Shown here: positions 1 to 7,384 of the stretch, one piece after another
Layout: each line of letters opens with the position of its first letter
How positions within the stretch are numbered: position 1 is the first letter of the stretch
DNA from: an uncultured Prevotellaceae bacterium
GTDB lineage: Bacteria; Bacteroidota; Bacteroidia; Bacteroidales; Bacteroidaceae
DNA: 40,318 nucleotides
Assembly: GCA_900318795.1 (NCBI GenBank)
Contig: ONLU01000035.1
Coordinates: forward strand, 1 to 40,318
Direction of reading: 5' to 3'
Notes under the pieces: model-generated
The model's input: the letters and a program-made list of their open reading frames with translations, nothing else
Told to the model about the DNA's origin: nothing
The model's database searches: none
Position numbers and translations under genes: made by a program

Positions 1-109
1 GGAGACATGGAAGACGCTGATTCAGATTCTGGTTTCGATTCTGACGGCGATTGGTACCACGCTGGGCGTGACATCGTGCATGGGCTACGGACCAATAGCC
101 ATGCTGTAG
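1..109 (+). CDS. smalltalk family peptide (3' part)
   Basis: The frame running off the left edge encodes about 35 residues: a WKTLIQIL start, a single hydrophobic helix, then GVTSCMGYGPIAML and a stop at 107-109. The pattern (Trp-Lys, one helix, the GVTSCM motif) matches the tiny peptides annotated as smalltalk proteins in Bacteroides and Prevotella, which usually lie next to an HU-like DNA-binding gene and an N-acetylmuramoyl-alanine amidase gene. Those neighbours would be off the left edge. Function is unknown; a membrane-inserted peptide is likely. The start codon is outside the window, or only a few codons upstream. A terminator hairpin follows at 156-188. Confidence 0.7.
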   Translation, partial: ETWKTLIQILVSILTAIGTTLGVTSCMGYGPIAML

Positions 110-155
110 GTCCCGACGGAGCACACAGAAGACGGTTCTTGTGCGAAGAAGAGAA

Positions 156-188
156 AAAGGGAGGCACCCGGTGGGGATGCCTCTCTTT
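156..188 (+). terminator. intrinsic terminator after the smalltalk gene
   Basis: An arm AAAGGGAGGCACCC pairs with GGGATGCCTCTCTTT, with one G-U pair and one C-A mismatch, around a short loop, ending in TTT. It lies about 50 bases after the stop codon at 107-109. Confidence 0.7.
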
Positions 189-203
189 CGTCGTTAAAGA
201 CAT

Positions 204-230
204 GTCACAGCGTGCCTGGCACCGTGTGAC
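204..230. repeat. 27-bp palindromic repeat, copy 1
   Basis: GTCACAGCGTGCC, a central T, then GGCACCGTGTGAC: an imperfect palindrome whose arms differ at two positions. Near-identical copies occur at 3647-3673 and 4477-4505, always between genes. It sits between the terminator at 156-188 and the peptide gene at 302-457. Confidence 0.8.
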
Positions 231-301
231 ACTGTGTGGTGTCCTGTCATTTATTGTGTGCCCCGTTTCGGCGGCTGACTACTGATGACGGCATCAGTAT
301 T

Positions 302-457
302 TCAATCCTCCTCCATGTCGTCGAAGCCGTCGTAGCGGGGGGCATTGGCTTGTCCACTCGTAATGGTGAGTAGTGCCGACTGCTGCCGCAGCTGTATGAC
401 CTTCACCGTGGGGCAACTATATGATTTCTTCTGGTCCATATCCTTAGAGATGTTCAT
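302..457 (-). CDS. small conserved peptide downstream of a surface-protein gene
   Basis: A 51-codon frame starts 7 bases after the stop of the truncated BspA-like gene (465-467) and reads MNISKDMDQKKSYSC, then a core VKVIQLRQQSALLTI, and ends in an acidic tail DDMEED. Its core closely matches the peptide at 3326-3484 (VQLQHQSALLTIS), and both lie directly behind a large surface-protein gene. That supports a real translated family rather than a chance frame. Internal ATGs at 439 (MDQKK, aligning best with the other copy) or 478 (overlapping the upstream gene) are alternative starts. Comparable short genes accompany surface-protein genes in Prevotella. Function is unknown. Confidence 0.6.
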   Translation of the reverse strand: MNISKDMDQKKSYSCPTVKVIQLRQQSALLTITSGQANAPRYDGFDDMEED

Positions 458-464
458 ATAGGGT

Positions 465-1535
465 TCACCAGTCTTCATATCTGGCCTTGTACTCCTTCTG
501 CTCGATACTGCTTGACGACAGGAAGGCGCGGAAGGCGGGGATGCTGCCCGTACCCGTGGCGCTGAAGTAGTCCCACATGTTGTTGCTCGGCTTCAGGGCG
601 AAGGCGTCCCATGCCACGGCCTCATCGCTGTCCCACTGGTCGAAGGTGCCCATCCAGTTGCCTACGGTCGTGCCGCTGCCCTTCTGCCAGTCGGCTACCG
701 AGGTATATACCTTGCTCGAACCTGGCTCCGCAGTGACAATCTTCACGCCTTTGGCGCTGAGCGATATCTTGCCGCTGTTCACCATCACCACGTAGGGCGT
801 TCCGGCGGCGAGCGTCGTCTTGCTCACCTTCTTGAACACAAACTCACCGCCCGTCACGGCTGCCAGCGTATAGACGGCGCACTGCTTCGAACTGATGGCC
901 GCGCTGAGGTTGAGGTCATAGGGCAGGCACACCGTGTAGGGCGTCGGCGTGTAGTCGCCGTCGCTGCCCACCTTGGCTTGCAGGCTGCGGCTGTAGCGGA
1001 TGTTTACCCACTGGTCTACGTACTGCTTCAGCAGGTCGGTGTTAGCCTGCGCGTCCTTGATATAAACGTTCACCTCGGTGCTATGCTCTGGCATGGTGAA
1101 GTATCCACTATAGGGATTGGCCATCGAGCCGTTGGTCTTGCCGGCGTCGAAATCAACAGCACCTTTCAGATTGTCGCACCCCGAAAACATACTAGCTGAC
1201 CTACTGATGTCCCACCCCTGGCTACTATAGATGGTGGTCAAGCTCGTGCATTGCCGAAACATTCCCAGAACGTTAGTTACTTTACTCATGTCGAAACCGT
1301 CAAGGTTGAGAGTCTTCAGATTACTGCATCCCGCGAACATATATTCCATCTCAGTTACCTCGCTGGTGTTCAGGTTCTCAATTCCTTCGATGGTCTCTGC
1401 ATTAATGTCTTCAAACCAACTTTTCATGTTCTTAGGTTGAACCTCGGCAAAACTTTTGTCAATCACCACACGAGTGGCGATCGCGTTTACCGTTGTACTC
1501 TGATAACCAATAATAATACGAACAGATACCCATCT
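465..1535 (-). pseudogene. BspA-like (DUF285 repeat) surface protein, 5'-truncated
   Basis: The frame is open from the edge of the RAYT element (1535) to the stop at 465, but has no convincing start: the first GTG at 1469 lies inside the conserved TRVVIDKSFA segment. The N-terminal part shows BspA/DUF285-type leucine-rich repeats with the units LNTSEVTEMEYMFAGC, FDMSKVTNVLGMF and CDNLKGAVDF. A C-terminal beta-rich region common in Prevotella cell-surface proteins follows. The signal peptide and any earlier repeats are missing, so this is the 3' part of a larger adhesin-like protein cut by the element at 1535-2418. A peptide gene (302-457) follows immediately, as behind the gene at 2419-3309. 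Confidence 0.75.
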
Positions 1536-1564
1536 AGATCAGGGGACGGTTCTCTGATCTGTTA
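1535..1564. repeat. left inverted repeat (REP hairpin) of the RAYT element
   Basis: The outer AGATCAG and inner CTGATCT form a 7-bp stem around GGGACGGTTCT. The whole segment is the exact reverse complement of 2389-2418. Confidence 0.85.
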
Positions 1565-1614
1565 TAAAACATAAAAAGATTTACGAAGTATGCTGACATA
1601 TAACAATAATTTTG

Positions 1615-1622
1615 TACCTTTG
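1615..1622 (+). promoter_or_regulatory. -7 box of the transposase gene
   Basis: TACCTTTG matches the Bacteroidota TAnnTTTG box and lies inside the element, 22 bases before the ATG at 1644. No clear -33 TTTG was found. Confidence 0.5.
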
Positions 1623-1643
1623 GCGCAACTTAAAACAATCAAT

Positions 1644-2414
1644 ATGCCCAGACAAGCGCGCAAGACAAGCGGCACAGGTATCTACCACGTAATGCTGCGT
1701 GGTATTAACCGGCAAGACATCTTTGAGGATGATGAGGACTACATGAAATTTCTACAAAGTCTCCATCAGTTGGTGGAATGCTATGACGAGCGCGGCTACA
1801 GGATACCGTCATTGTGCCACTTTTACGCCTATTGCCTAATGCCCAACCATGTTCATTTGCTCATTCAGGAAAAGACGGCAGCCATTGGCGAGATTGTTAA
1901 GCGCATCACCATATCGTACGCATACCATTTCAACAAGAAGTATCAGCGCAAGGGTCATTTGTTCCAAGACCGTTTCAGAAGTGAGCCAGTGGACGACATC
2001 GGCTACTTCAAGACGCTGTTGCGCTATATTCACCAGAACCCTGTTCATGCTGGGCTATCTGTAAACGTTGGCGAGTATCCATGGAGCAGTTGGCATGAAT
2101 TCGAGAAAAGGGAAGCGGTTATGGATAAACTGTGTGATACGGATGTTGTATTGCGTCGGATTATCTGGGAGGAACTTTGGGATTTTGTCCTTGAGCCAAC
2201 AGATAACGATGGAGGAATCTTGGAAATGGACGATGAGCCTCCCCGTTCCATATCAGATTCAGGAATAAAGGACTTACTGAGATTACAGTATGGCATCGGT
2301 AACGTAATGGATGTCCAAAACTTAGAGAAGAATCAACGAAACAAAATCATAAAAGAGTTATGCGACCAAGGAGCAGGATTCAGAGTAGTAACAGATCAGA
2401 GAACCGTCCCCTGA
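1644..2414 (+). CDS. REP-associated tyrosine transposase (RAYT, Y1/IS200-like)
   Basis: A 256-residue protein beginning MPRQARKTSGTGIYHVMLRG, the usual start of Bacteroidota Y1_Tnp-domain proteins. The HUH motif is visible as NHVHLLIQE (about residue 72), and the region of the nucleophilic tyrosine follows in ISYAYHFNKKYQRKGHLFQ. These enzymes nick and rejoin single-stranded DNA at REP hairpins. The ATG at 1644 is preferred over one at 1590 because the family starts at MPRQ and a promoter box lies between the two. The C-terminus looks shortened: after KELCDQGAGFR the frame runs straight into the right repeat, where the stop codon lies, whereas relatives carry a further helix-turn-helix-like tail of roughly 20 residues. 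Activity is therefore uncertain. Confidence 0.88.
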   Translation: MPRQARKTSGTGIYHVMLRGINRQDIFEDDEDYMKFLQSLHQLVECYDERGYRIPSLCHFYAYCLMPNHVHLLIQEKTAAIGEIVKRITISYAYHFNKKYQRKGHLFQDRFRSEPVDDIGYFKTLLRYIHQNPVHAGLSVNVGEYPWSSWHEFEKREAVMDKLCDTDVVLRRIIWEELWDFVLEPTDNDGGILEMDDEPPRSISDSGIKDLLRLQYGIGNVMDVQNLEKNQRNKIIKELCDQGAGFRVVTDQRTVP

Positions 2415-2418
2415 TCTA
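2389..2418. repeat. right inverted repeat (REP hairpin) of the RAYT element
   Basis: Exact reverse complement of 1535-1564. It contains the transposase stop codon TGA at 2412-2414. Confidence 0.85.
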
Positions 2419-3309
2419 ACGCTGCTGACGGCTGAAACGGCTTACCAACAGGCGAAAGAAGATGCAGGCAACACCACGATTAACTTTGTGGACAAAGACG
2501 GTGACCCCTTACGCAACCAAAAGAGGACGCTCAACTATCCTGCGGCTCCGGAAGTAACGGACTACGTGTTCCAGTACTGGCAGACCATGGCAGGCAGCCT
2601 CTCGACAGGACCGCTCCTCGTCAAGGCCGTTTATGCACCCCTTGGTGGCAATATCACCCTCTCCGAGACTGCTGACAACAGCACATGGATTGGGGAGCAC
2701 AACGGACAGGTTTACAACGTGACATTGACACGTACGCTGCAGAGTGGGGGATGGAACACGTTCGCAGTGCCGTTTGGCATCAATCCTATTCCTACAGGCT
2801 GGACGGTGAAAGAACTGACCGACGCAAGCATTGACGGCTCCACGCTGACACTGACCTTCGGCGACGCACTGAGCATTGTGGCCGGCAAGCCCTACCTGGT
2901 GAAGGTGACAGCGGCTGTCGAGAACCCGACGTTCTATGGCGTGACCATCTCTAACAGCACGACTCCGACGACCATCGGTGGCGTCGTTTCCTTCGTGCCC
3001 GTGATTAACCCCACTGCTATGACCGCCGACGACAAGACCAAGCTCTTCGTTATAGGTGGCAACAAACTGACGCACCCCAGTGCCAACGGCAATATCAACG
3101 GCTTCCGCGCCTACTTCCAGCTGCTGGACGCCAATGCCCACTCCTTCGTGCTGGACTTAGGCGATGAGACGACGGGCCTGGAAATGATGTCTGATGGAAG
3201 AGGTAAGATGTCAGATGTATGGTACAACCTGCAAGGGCGCAAGCTCCAGAGCAAGCCAACAGCCAAGGGTGTGTACATCGTGAACGGCAAAAAGACCATC
3301 ATCAAATAA
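2419..3309 (+). pseudogene. large surface protein, 5'-truncated C-terminal part
   Basis: The frame is open leftward from the GTG at 2488 to the edge of the RAYT element (TLLTAETAYQQAKEDAG), so the start at 2488 is only the first start-like codon after the break. The fragment holds beta-rich surface-protein sequence with a segment NTFAVPFGINPIPTGWTV comparable to the VCLPYDLNL segment of the gene at 465-1535. It ends in VWYNLQGRKLQSKPTAKGVY and NGKKTIIK, a C-terminal signature frequent in large secreted Prevotella and Bacteroides proteins. The signal peptide and N-terminal repeats are absent. A strong Shine-Dalgarno and a peptide gene follow at 3311-3484. Confidence 0.7.
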
Positions 3310-3325
3310 AAAGGAGGACTGAACA

Positions 3326-3484
3326 ATGACAAAGAAAACATATATCCAACCCGTGATGACCGTCGTACAGCTGCAGCACCAAAGTGCCCTGCTCACCATA
3401 TCTGGCACCGAAGCCCAAGGTCTTGACAATCCAAACGATCTCATCCTCGACGTGAACGGCGAACCCCCGATCAACGCCTGGTAA
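3326..3484 (+). CDS. small conserved peptide, paralogue of the 302-457 gene
   Basis: A 52-codon frame starts 16 bases after the upstream stop and is preceded by AAGGAGGAC at 3311-3319, an unusually strong ribosome-binding site for this phylum. It reads MTKKTYIQPVMTVVQLQHQS, then ALLTIS, with an Asp/Asn/Pro-rich tail ending in INAW. The VVQLQHQSALLTIS core aligns with VIQLRQQSALLTIT in the peptide at 302-457. The peptide has no signal sequence or membrane segment. Function is unknown; its fixed position behind surface-protein genes suggests a linked role. Confidence 0.7.
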   Translation: MTKKTYIQPVMTVVQLQHQSALLTISGTEAQGLDNPNDLILDVNGEPPINAW

Positions 3485-3515
3485 GTACACAACATGGTAA
3501 TGTTGTACTAAAGTT

Positions 3516-3549
3516 AAAGAGGGTGTGTCAAAATAGGCACATCCTCTTT
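3516..3549 (+). terminator. terminator after the small peptide gene
   Basis: AAAGAGGGTGTGTC pairs with GGCACATCCTCTTT (14 bp, two G-U pairs) around a 6-base loop, 31 bases after the stop. The T-run is short. Confidence 0.65.
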
Positions 3550-3589
3550 GTTCGCAAAGCCCACGTACTTTCTCCCGCTGTGACGTGGT

Positions 3590-3618
3590 GGTCAAAGTGG
3601 TCATGGTCATTTTGGTCA
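3590..3618. repeat. cluster of four GGTCA motifs
   Basis: GGTCA occurs at 3590, 3599, 3605 and 3614, spaced 9, 6 and 9 bases, on the + strand. It lies in the gap between the terminator at 3516-3549 and palindrome copy 2. No gene was seen between 3485 and 3699. Confidence 0.4.
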
Positions 3619-3646
3619 AAATCGATTTTCGGGAAATGAACATCGT

Positions 3647-3673
3647 GTCACAGCGTGCCTGGCATCGTGTGAC
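3647..3673. repeat. 27-bp palindromic repeat, copy 2
   Basis: GTCACAGCGTGCC T GGCATCGTGTGAC, one base different from copy 1 at 204-230. It lies just beyond the 3' end of the PIN toxin gene. Confidence 0.8.
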
Positions 3674-3699
3674 ATGAGTTGTGTCGGTGGGGGGGGATA

Positions 3700-4119
3700 T
3701 TATTTTGAGTCTATTCTATTAAAGAATTCTAAAGGTGTAAGCACTGGCAGAGTGCTCGCCTTGAAGTCCTTTTTATTGCGTGTGACAATACAGTCGGCCT
3801 GCTCGTCAATGGCCGAGCGGTGCTGGGTGGCATCTTCATAGTCTCGCCAGCCGCTGTTGAGCATGTCGACTACATTCTGGCCGCTCAGGTCTGACACATC
3901 CACAAAATCGGCTATCATACGGAGTTTGGATAGTACGTCGTCCATAGGGAATTTGTATTTCCGTCCCAGATAGACCGTGTTGACAAAGGACAGGGCTGAG
4001 ACCACAAGCTGCGCTTCGCCAGCATATCCTATGGCAAAGACGCGCTGGGCATCGGGCAGGAACTCTTGGCGCGAGAGCACCAGGTCAACCAGGATGTTGG
4101 TGTCAACGTATGCTCGCAT
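3700..4119 (-). CDS. PIN-domain (VapC-like) toxin
   Basis: A 139-residue protein starting MRAYVDTNILVDLVLSRQEF, with the first PIN acidic residue in YVDTN, further acids in the middle (WRDYEDATQHR) and a C-terminal IVTRNKKDFKAS block where the last acidic residues of PIN nucleases lie. PIN toxins are Mg-dependent RNases that cut tRNA, rRNA or mRNA. The ATG at 4119 shares its A with the TGA stop of the antitoxin gene (TGATG), so translation is coupled; a GTG one codon upstream is a weaker start. This order, with the antitoxin first, is typical of type II modules. Confidence 0.85.
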   Translation of the reverse strand: MRAYVDTNILVDLVLSRQEFLPDAQRVFAIGYAGEAQLVVSALSFVNTVYLGRKYKFPMDDVLSKLRMIADFVDVSDLSGQNVVDMLNSGWRDYEDATQHRSAIDEQADCIVTRNKKDFKASTLPVLTPLEFFNRIDSK

Positions 4120-4373
4120 CACTTATCGTATTTCTCGTCGACGAGGGCATCAATGCCGCTCTCGTCGGATGGTACGGGCAAGCCGCCCTGAACAGAGAGA
4201 TTCTTCACAAAAAGCATGGCGGCCTCTCGCCTGTCTTGAACCGATGAGACCCGACGCGACGGACGGGCACGGCGGCGCAGCCGGCTGACGTAGCGCGACA
4301 CGCTCTCGAGCATCTCGACGCTCATCTGGTCGAGTTCTGCAGCGATGGATGTTCTGAGTTCTACGGTAGTCAT
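4119..4373 (-). CDS. putative antitoxin of the PIN toxin
   Basis: An 84-residue protein, MTTVELRTSIAAELDQMSVE, followed by an Arg-rich stretch (YVSRLRRRARPSRRVSS) and an acidic C-terminus (DESGIDALVDEKYDK). The N-terminal helix-rich part probably dimerises and the acidic tail would fit a PIN active site, but no named DNA-binding fold is evident. Its role is inferred from its size and its one-base overlap with the PIN gene. A TACCTTTG promoter box lies at 4404-4411. Module autoregulation is expected but no operator was identified. Confidence 0.7.
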   Translation of the reverse strand: MTTVELRTSIAAELDQMSVEMLESVSRYVSRLRRRARPSRRVSSVQDRREAAMLFVKNLSVQGGLPVPSDESGIDALVDEKYDK

Positions 4374-4403
4374 AAGTTGTATCTGTTTGAAACGTTTCGG
4401 CTA

Positions 4404-4411
4404 CAAAGGTA
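4404..4411 (-). promoter_or_regulatory. -7 box of the antitoxin-toxin operon
   Basis: The reverse complement reads TACCTTTG (TAnnTTTG), about 30 bases before the antitoxin ATG. Confidence 0.55.
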
Positions 4412-4476
4412 ATTAAAAATCTGCAAACCGCTCACGGTTTCAGCCATTTTTTTTCGTCTCCGGCTATGGAGGAATC

Positions 4477-4505
4477 GTCACAGCGTGCCTAGCACCGCGT
4501 GCGAC
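4477..4505. repeat. palindromic repeat, diverged copy 3
   Basis: GTCACAGCGTGCC T AGCACCGCGTGCGAC: left arm identical to copies 1 and 2, right arm carrying changes and two extra bases. It lies between the toxin-antitoxin promoter and the 3' end of the MscS gene. Confidence 0.7.
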
Positions 4506-4524
4506 TTAAAAAGATACTGTGTCT

Positions 4525-7206
4525 TTAAAGGGCGGCTGGGGATGGCTCCGTGGTGTCGGTGGTCAGGTGTACATCGCACTGTGGGAAGGGGATGGTGATG
4601 CCTGCGGCGGTAAGGGTTTCGTAGATGACCTCCTTGGCACGGTCCACGTAGCCGATGCGCTCGGCCACCAGCACGTATTGCTTCACGTTGATGTCGACGG
4701 CGCTGTCGCTCATGTTGCCGACCACCACATTGAAGCCGTACTTGGGGTCTACGATGTCGCGGCCGTAGCGGTCCTTGGTGCGCATCTTCTGCATGCCCTC
4801 CACCAGCACCTTGCGCACATGCGGTATGTCCGTGCCATAGGCCACGCCGACGGTGATGACGGTGAGTTCGTAGGAATGGTTGCGGGTGAGGTTGTTGAAG
4901 TTCTTGCCGAAGAGCGACGAGTTGAGGAACGACATCTCGGTGCCCTCGATGGTCTCTGCCTGCACGCACTGGTAGTTGATGGCGGTCACTCTTCCCCTGA
5001 CGCCTTCGCACTCAATCCAGTCGCCGACCCTGAGTCGTCCGCTCATGAGCTGGATGCCATAGATGAAGTTGTTGATGGTGTCCTTCAGTGCCAGACCGAT
5101 ACCAGCCGAGAGTCCTCCGGCAATGAGTCCGAGCGAACCGGTGGGGATGTTCCACACGGTGACTACGATGACGGCAAATCCCATCCAGAGCAGCACGCTG
5201 ATGATGCTGTTGCCCAGCGACAGGTTGATTTCGTTGGCGCGGATGGTGGTGCGGTTGTGCTTTCGCATGAATGCCGTGTAGCGGAGGTACTGCCAGATGG
5301 CGTGGATGGCGCGGCTGAGGTAGCGCAGCAGGAAGAAGAGTATGGACAGATAGACGATGCTGCCGCTCGATATGCGCAGGGTTTCGGCGCCGCTGGAGTC
5401 GACGAGCTGGATGAAGGGGTTCTCGTAGAAACGGACAAACAGGTCGTCGAAGTCGAACACGCTCAGCGACTGGCGTGCGCACAGCGGCAGCGAGAGCAGC
5501 ATCATGGCAGGCACGGCCACCTGGCGGATGAAGTCGTAGAACCAGGTGGCTCCGAAGAGCAGCGACTCGCGGTCTTCGCCCGAGACGTAGGTGATGCGGT
5601 TGCGCAGGTTGGCCACGCGCTTGTCCAGCCACCGTTCCTTGTAGCGGTTCAGCAGGTCGACGATGCAGACGACGGTGAGCCACACGGCCAGCAGGAAGTA
5701 CCACCAGACGAGTATGAGCATGGCCACGAAGGTGTAGCCGAAGAAGGCGAAGAGGAAGGCTGCGAGATAGACAGCCAGCGACACCCATCCCAACGTGCTG
5801 TCGATGGAGGTGGCCTTTCCGGCGACCCAGTAGCAGCAGCACAGCTGCCACACGGCAATGACGAGCAGTACGGGCGGGAAGAGCAGCACCATCATCTTGT
5901 CGGGCATGAAGGTGATGCGGCATGCCACGATGGTCATGACCACGAGGAAGGTGGCGGAGTAGAGCAGGAAGCCCTGCCGGAACTGCTCGGGCTTGACGCG
6001 CAGCAGCAGCGAGCCGGAGATGGCTACGAGCAGCCACAGCACGGTGTTGACATGGCGGGTGCCCATATCGATGTACTCGACGCCGTCCTCGGAGAGTCCC
6101 AGTATAAGGTAGTAGGCGATGGTGCCAATGAGCAGCGAGATGATGGAGAGTTTCCTCTTGGCCATGTAGCGCTTCAGCCGGGTGTAGCGGTACAGCAGCC
6201 ACAGCACGAGCAGGGTGACGAGCCAGAAGCCGGCGACGACGATAATCTGGGCGGTACTGATGAACAGCATCATGGTGTTGACCGCCCTGCTGGACATGCG
6301 GTTGACGTATTCAGAGGCCTTCTCGTCAGGGGTGCTCGTTATGAGGGCGTCGTACAGTTCCCGCAGGCTGTACTGTTTGCGCAGGTCCACCTTGGTCTTG
6401 CGCCAGTAGTATCCCGGGTTGGCCATGATGTCGAGGAAGGGCGTCTGTCCGTCCAGGAAGATGTACCGCTCCAGGTCTTGGTAGCGCGACTGAGCGTAGT
6501 CGTAGTTCTCCTTCAGTCGCAGGAAAGCCTCCTGGTAGTGGGTGCTGTCGGCCACGACTTTGGCGCGGTTGTCGGCGTTCATCTTCAGCATTTCCGAGGC
6601 GTAGTATATGCACGAGTCGCGCAGTGCCTCGCCGATGGAGTCGAGCACGAAGGGTGCAGACAGCGAGTCCTTGAAGGCAATGCGGATGACTTCCCTCTCC
6701 AGCACTGACAGCGAGTCGGTCATGTGTGCGTCCAGCGAGTCGTTGCGGTACAGCAGGCTGTCGGGCACCACCGTTATCTCCTCCTCCTTCATCCTCGGCG
6801 GCAGTCGTCGCAGCGCCTCTATCAGGCGGGCGTTGCGGTCTATCTCGTAGTTCAGTCCGGCCACGATGTGGTCGTAGGGCCTGCGGTCCTTGCTGAAGTC
6901 CTTGTAGTTGGCCGTCACCTTCTTCAGTGCGAAGGCCAGGTCGAGCGTCATCTCCTGTTCCTGGGTGTACAGCAGTATGGACAGTTTGTCCGACTGCGTG
7001 ATGACGTCAATCATGCGCTTGTGCTGCCGCTGGTAGTCGTCGTCGAAGCTCTGCTGTGCGCCAGAGCGCTGCTGGTAGGCCGCTTGCAGCTCGGCGCAAA
7101 GGTCTTTGAGCGTATGGGTTAGCGACTTTCCGCTCACGACAGCCATGAGCGGGAGGGTGCACACGGAGAGTGCAAGGACGATGGTCAGGAGATATTTCTT
7201 GTTCAT
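4525..7206 (-). CDS. large MscS-family mechanosensitive channel
   Basis: An 893-residue membrane protein. The start at 7206 (MNKKYLLTIVLALSVCTLPL) gives a signal peptide and sits about 15 bases after a TAACTTTG box; upstream in-frame codons to 7326 cross the promoter and are rejected. Residues of about 25-310 form a charged, helical periplasmic domain (for example YDYAQSRYQDLERYIF). About ten hydrophobic helices follow, and residues of about 690-870 form the MscS pore and beta domain (GLALKDTINNFIYGIQLMSG, then LRVGDWIECEGVRGRV). Channels of this class open under membrane tension and release solutes on hypo-osmotic shock; the large periplasmic domain resembles MscK/MscM-type architecture. It is a stand-alone gene with a hydrophilic, Thr/Pro-containing tail. 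Confidence 0.88.
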   Translation of the reverse strand: MNKKYLLTIVLALSVCTLPLMAVVSGKSLTHTLKDLCAELQAAYQQRSGAQQSFDDDYQRQHKRMIDVITQSDKLSILLYTQEQEMTLDLAFALKKVTANYKDFSKDRRPYDHIVAGLNYEIDRNARLIEALRRLPPRMKEEEITVVPDSLLYRNDSLDAHMTDSLSVLEREVIRIAFKDSLSAPFVLDSIGEALRDSCIYYASEMLKMNADNRAKVVADSTHYQEAFLRLKENYDYAQSRYQDLERYIFLDGQTPFLDIMANPGYYWRKTKVDLRKQYSLRELYDALITSTPDEKASEYVNRMSSRAVNTMMLFISTAQIIVVAGFWLVTLLVLWLLYRYTRLKRYMAKRKLSIISLLIGTIAYYLILGLSEDGVEYIDMGTRHVNTVLWLLVAISGSLLLRVKPEQFRQGFLLYSATFLVVMTIVACRITFMPDKMMVLLFPPVLLVIAVWQLCCCYWVAGKATSIDSTLGWVSLAVYLAAFLFAFFGYTFVAMLILVWWYFLLAVWLTVVCIVDLLNRYKERWLDKRVANLRNRITYVSGEDRESLLFGATWFYDFIRQVAVPAMMLLSLPLCARQSLSVFDFDDLFVRFYENPFIQLVDSSGAETLRISSGSIVYLSILFFLLRYLSRAIHAIWQYLRYTAFMRKHNRTTIRANEINLSLGNSIISVLLWMGFAVIVVTVWNIPTGSLGLIAGGLSAGIGLALKDTINNFIYGIQLMSGRLRVGDWIECEGVRGRVTAINYQCVQAETIEGTEMSFLNSSLFGKNFNNLTRNHSYELTVITVGVAYGTDIPHVRKVLVEGMQKMRTKDRYGRDIVDPKYGFNVVVGNMSDSAVDINVKQYVLVAERIGYVDRAKEVIYETLTAAGITIPFPQCDVHLTTDTTEPSPAAL

Positions 7207-7220
7207 CTTGATTTTGCGGG

Positions 7221-7228
7221 CAAAGTTA
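7221..7228 (-). promoter_or_regulatory. -7 box of the MscS gene
   Basis: The reverse complement is TAACTTTG, a match to TAnnTTTG, about 15 bases before the ATG at 7206. It supports that start. Confidence 0.6.
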
Positions 7229-7313
7229 CGAAATATTTTTGAATTGCCTGTCATTCTCGCTTTTTTTCTTTCACCTCGGGGTGAAGACTGGCTGCTCCTG
7301 GGACAAAAAAAAG

Positions 7314-7346
7314 AAGTCCCGCTCATTTTTGCAACGAGCGGGACTT
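7314..7346 (-). terminator. strong intrinsic terminator of the lipoprotein gene
   Basis: A perfect 11-bp stem, AAGTCCCGCTC with GAGCGGGACTT, around an 11-base loop. On the - strand it is followed by a run of T (A-run at 7303-7312 on +). It separates the lipoprotein gene from the MscS promoter. Confidence 0.9.
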
Positions 7347-7384
7347 TGTGTATTTGCGTTATAAGAATGTAGTCGCCGAATTGA

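Larger units (their letters stand above)
1535..2418 (+). mobile_element. RAYT/REP transposable element
   Basis: The element is bounded by perfect 30-bp inverted repeats (1535-1564 and 2389-2418) and contains one transposase gene. Each end is a REP-type hairpin: AGATCAG, an 11-base loop, then CTGATCT. This fits RAYT systems, where a Y1/HUH transposase recognises flanking REP sequences. No flanking target duplication is evident. The sequences on the two sides are two different 5'-truncated genes in opposite orientation, so they cannot be rejoined as one gene. Confidence 0.85.

Noticed and set aside
7-285. 92-codon + strand frame at the left edge
   Set aside because: Overlaps the smalltalk frame and crosses the terminator and palindrome; no protein-like composition.
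2509-3141. 210-codon - strand frame opposite the surface-protein fragment
   Set aside because: Shadow frame; the + strand carries the recognisable C-terminal surface-protein signature.
204-4505. Palindromes as a CRISPR array
   Set aside because: Copies are kilobases apart with genes between them and no spacer pattern.
5012-6202. 396-codon - strand frame inside the MscS gene
   Set aside because: Arg/His/Ala-rich alternative frame of the same G+C-rich DNA; no motifs or start signal.
4519-6708. 729-codon open frame on the + strand opposite the MscS gene
   Set aside because: His/Asp/Glu/Gln-rich low-complexity translation typical of an antisense shadow; the - strand frame has clear MscS motifs and a signal peptide.
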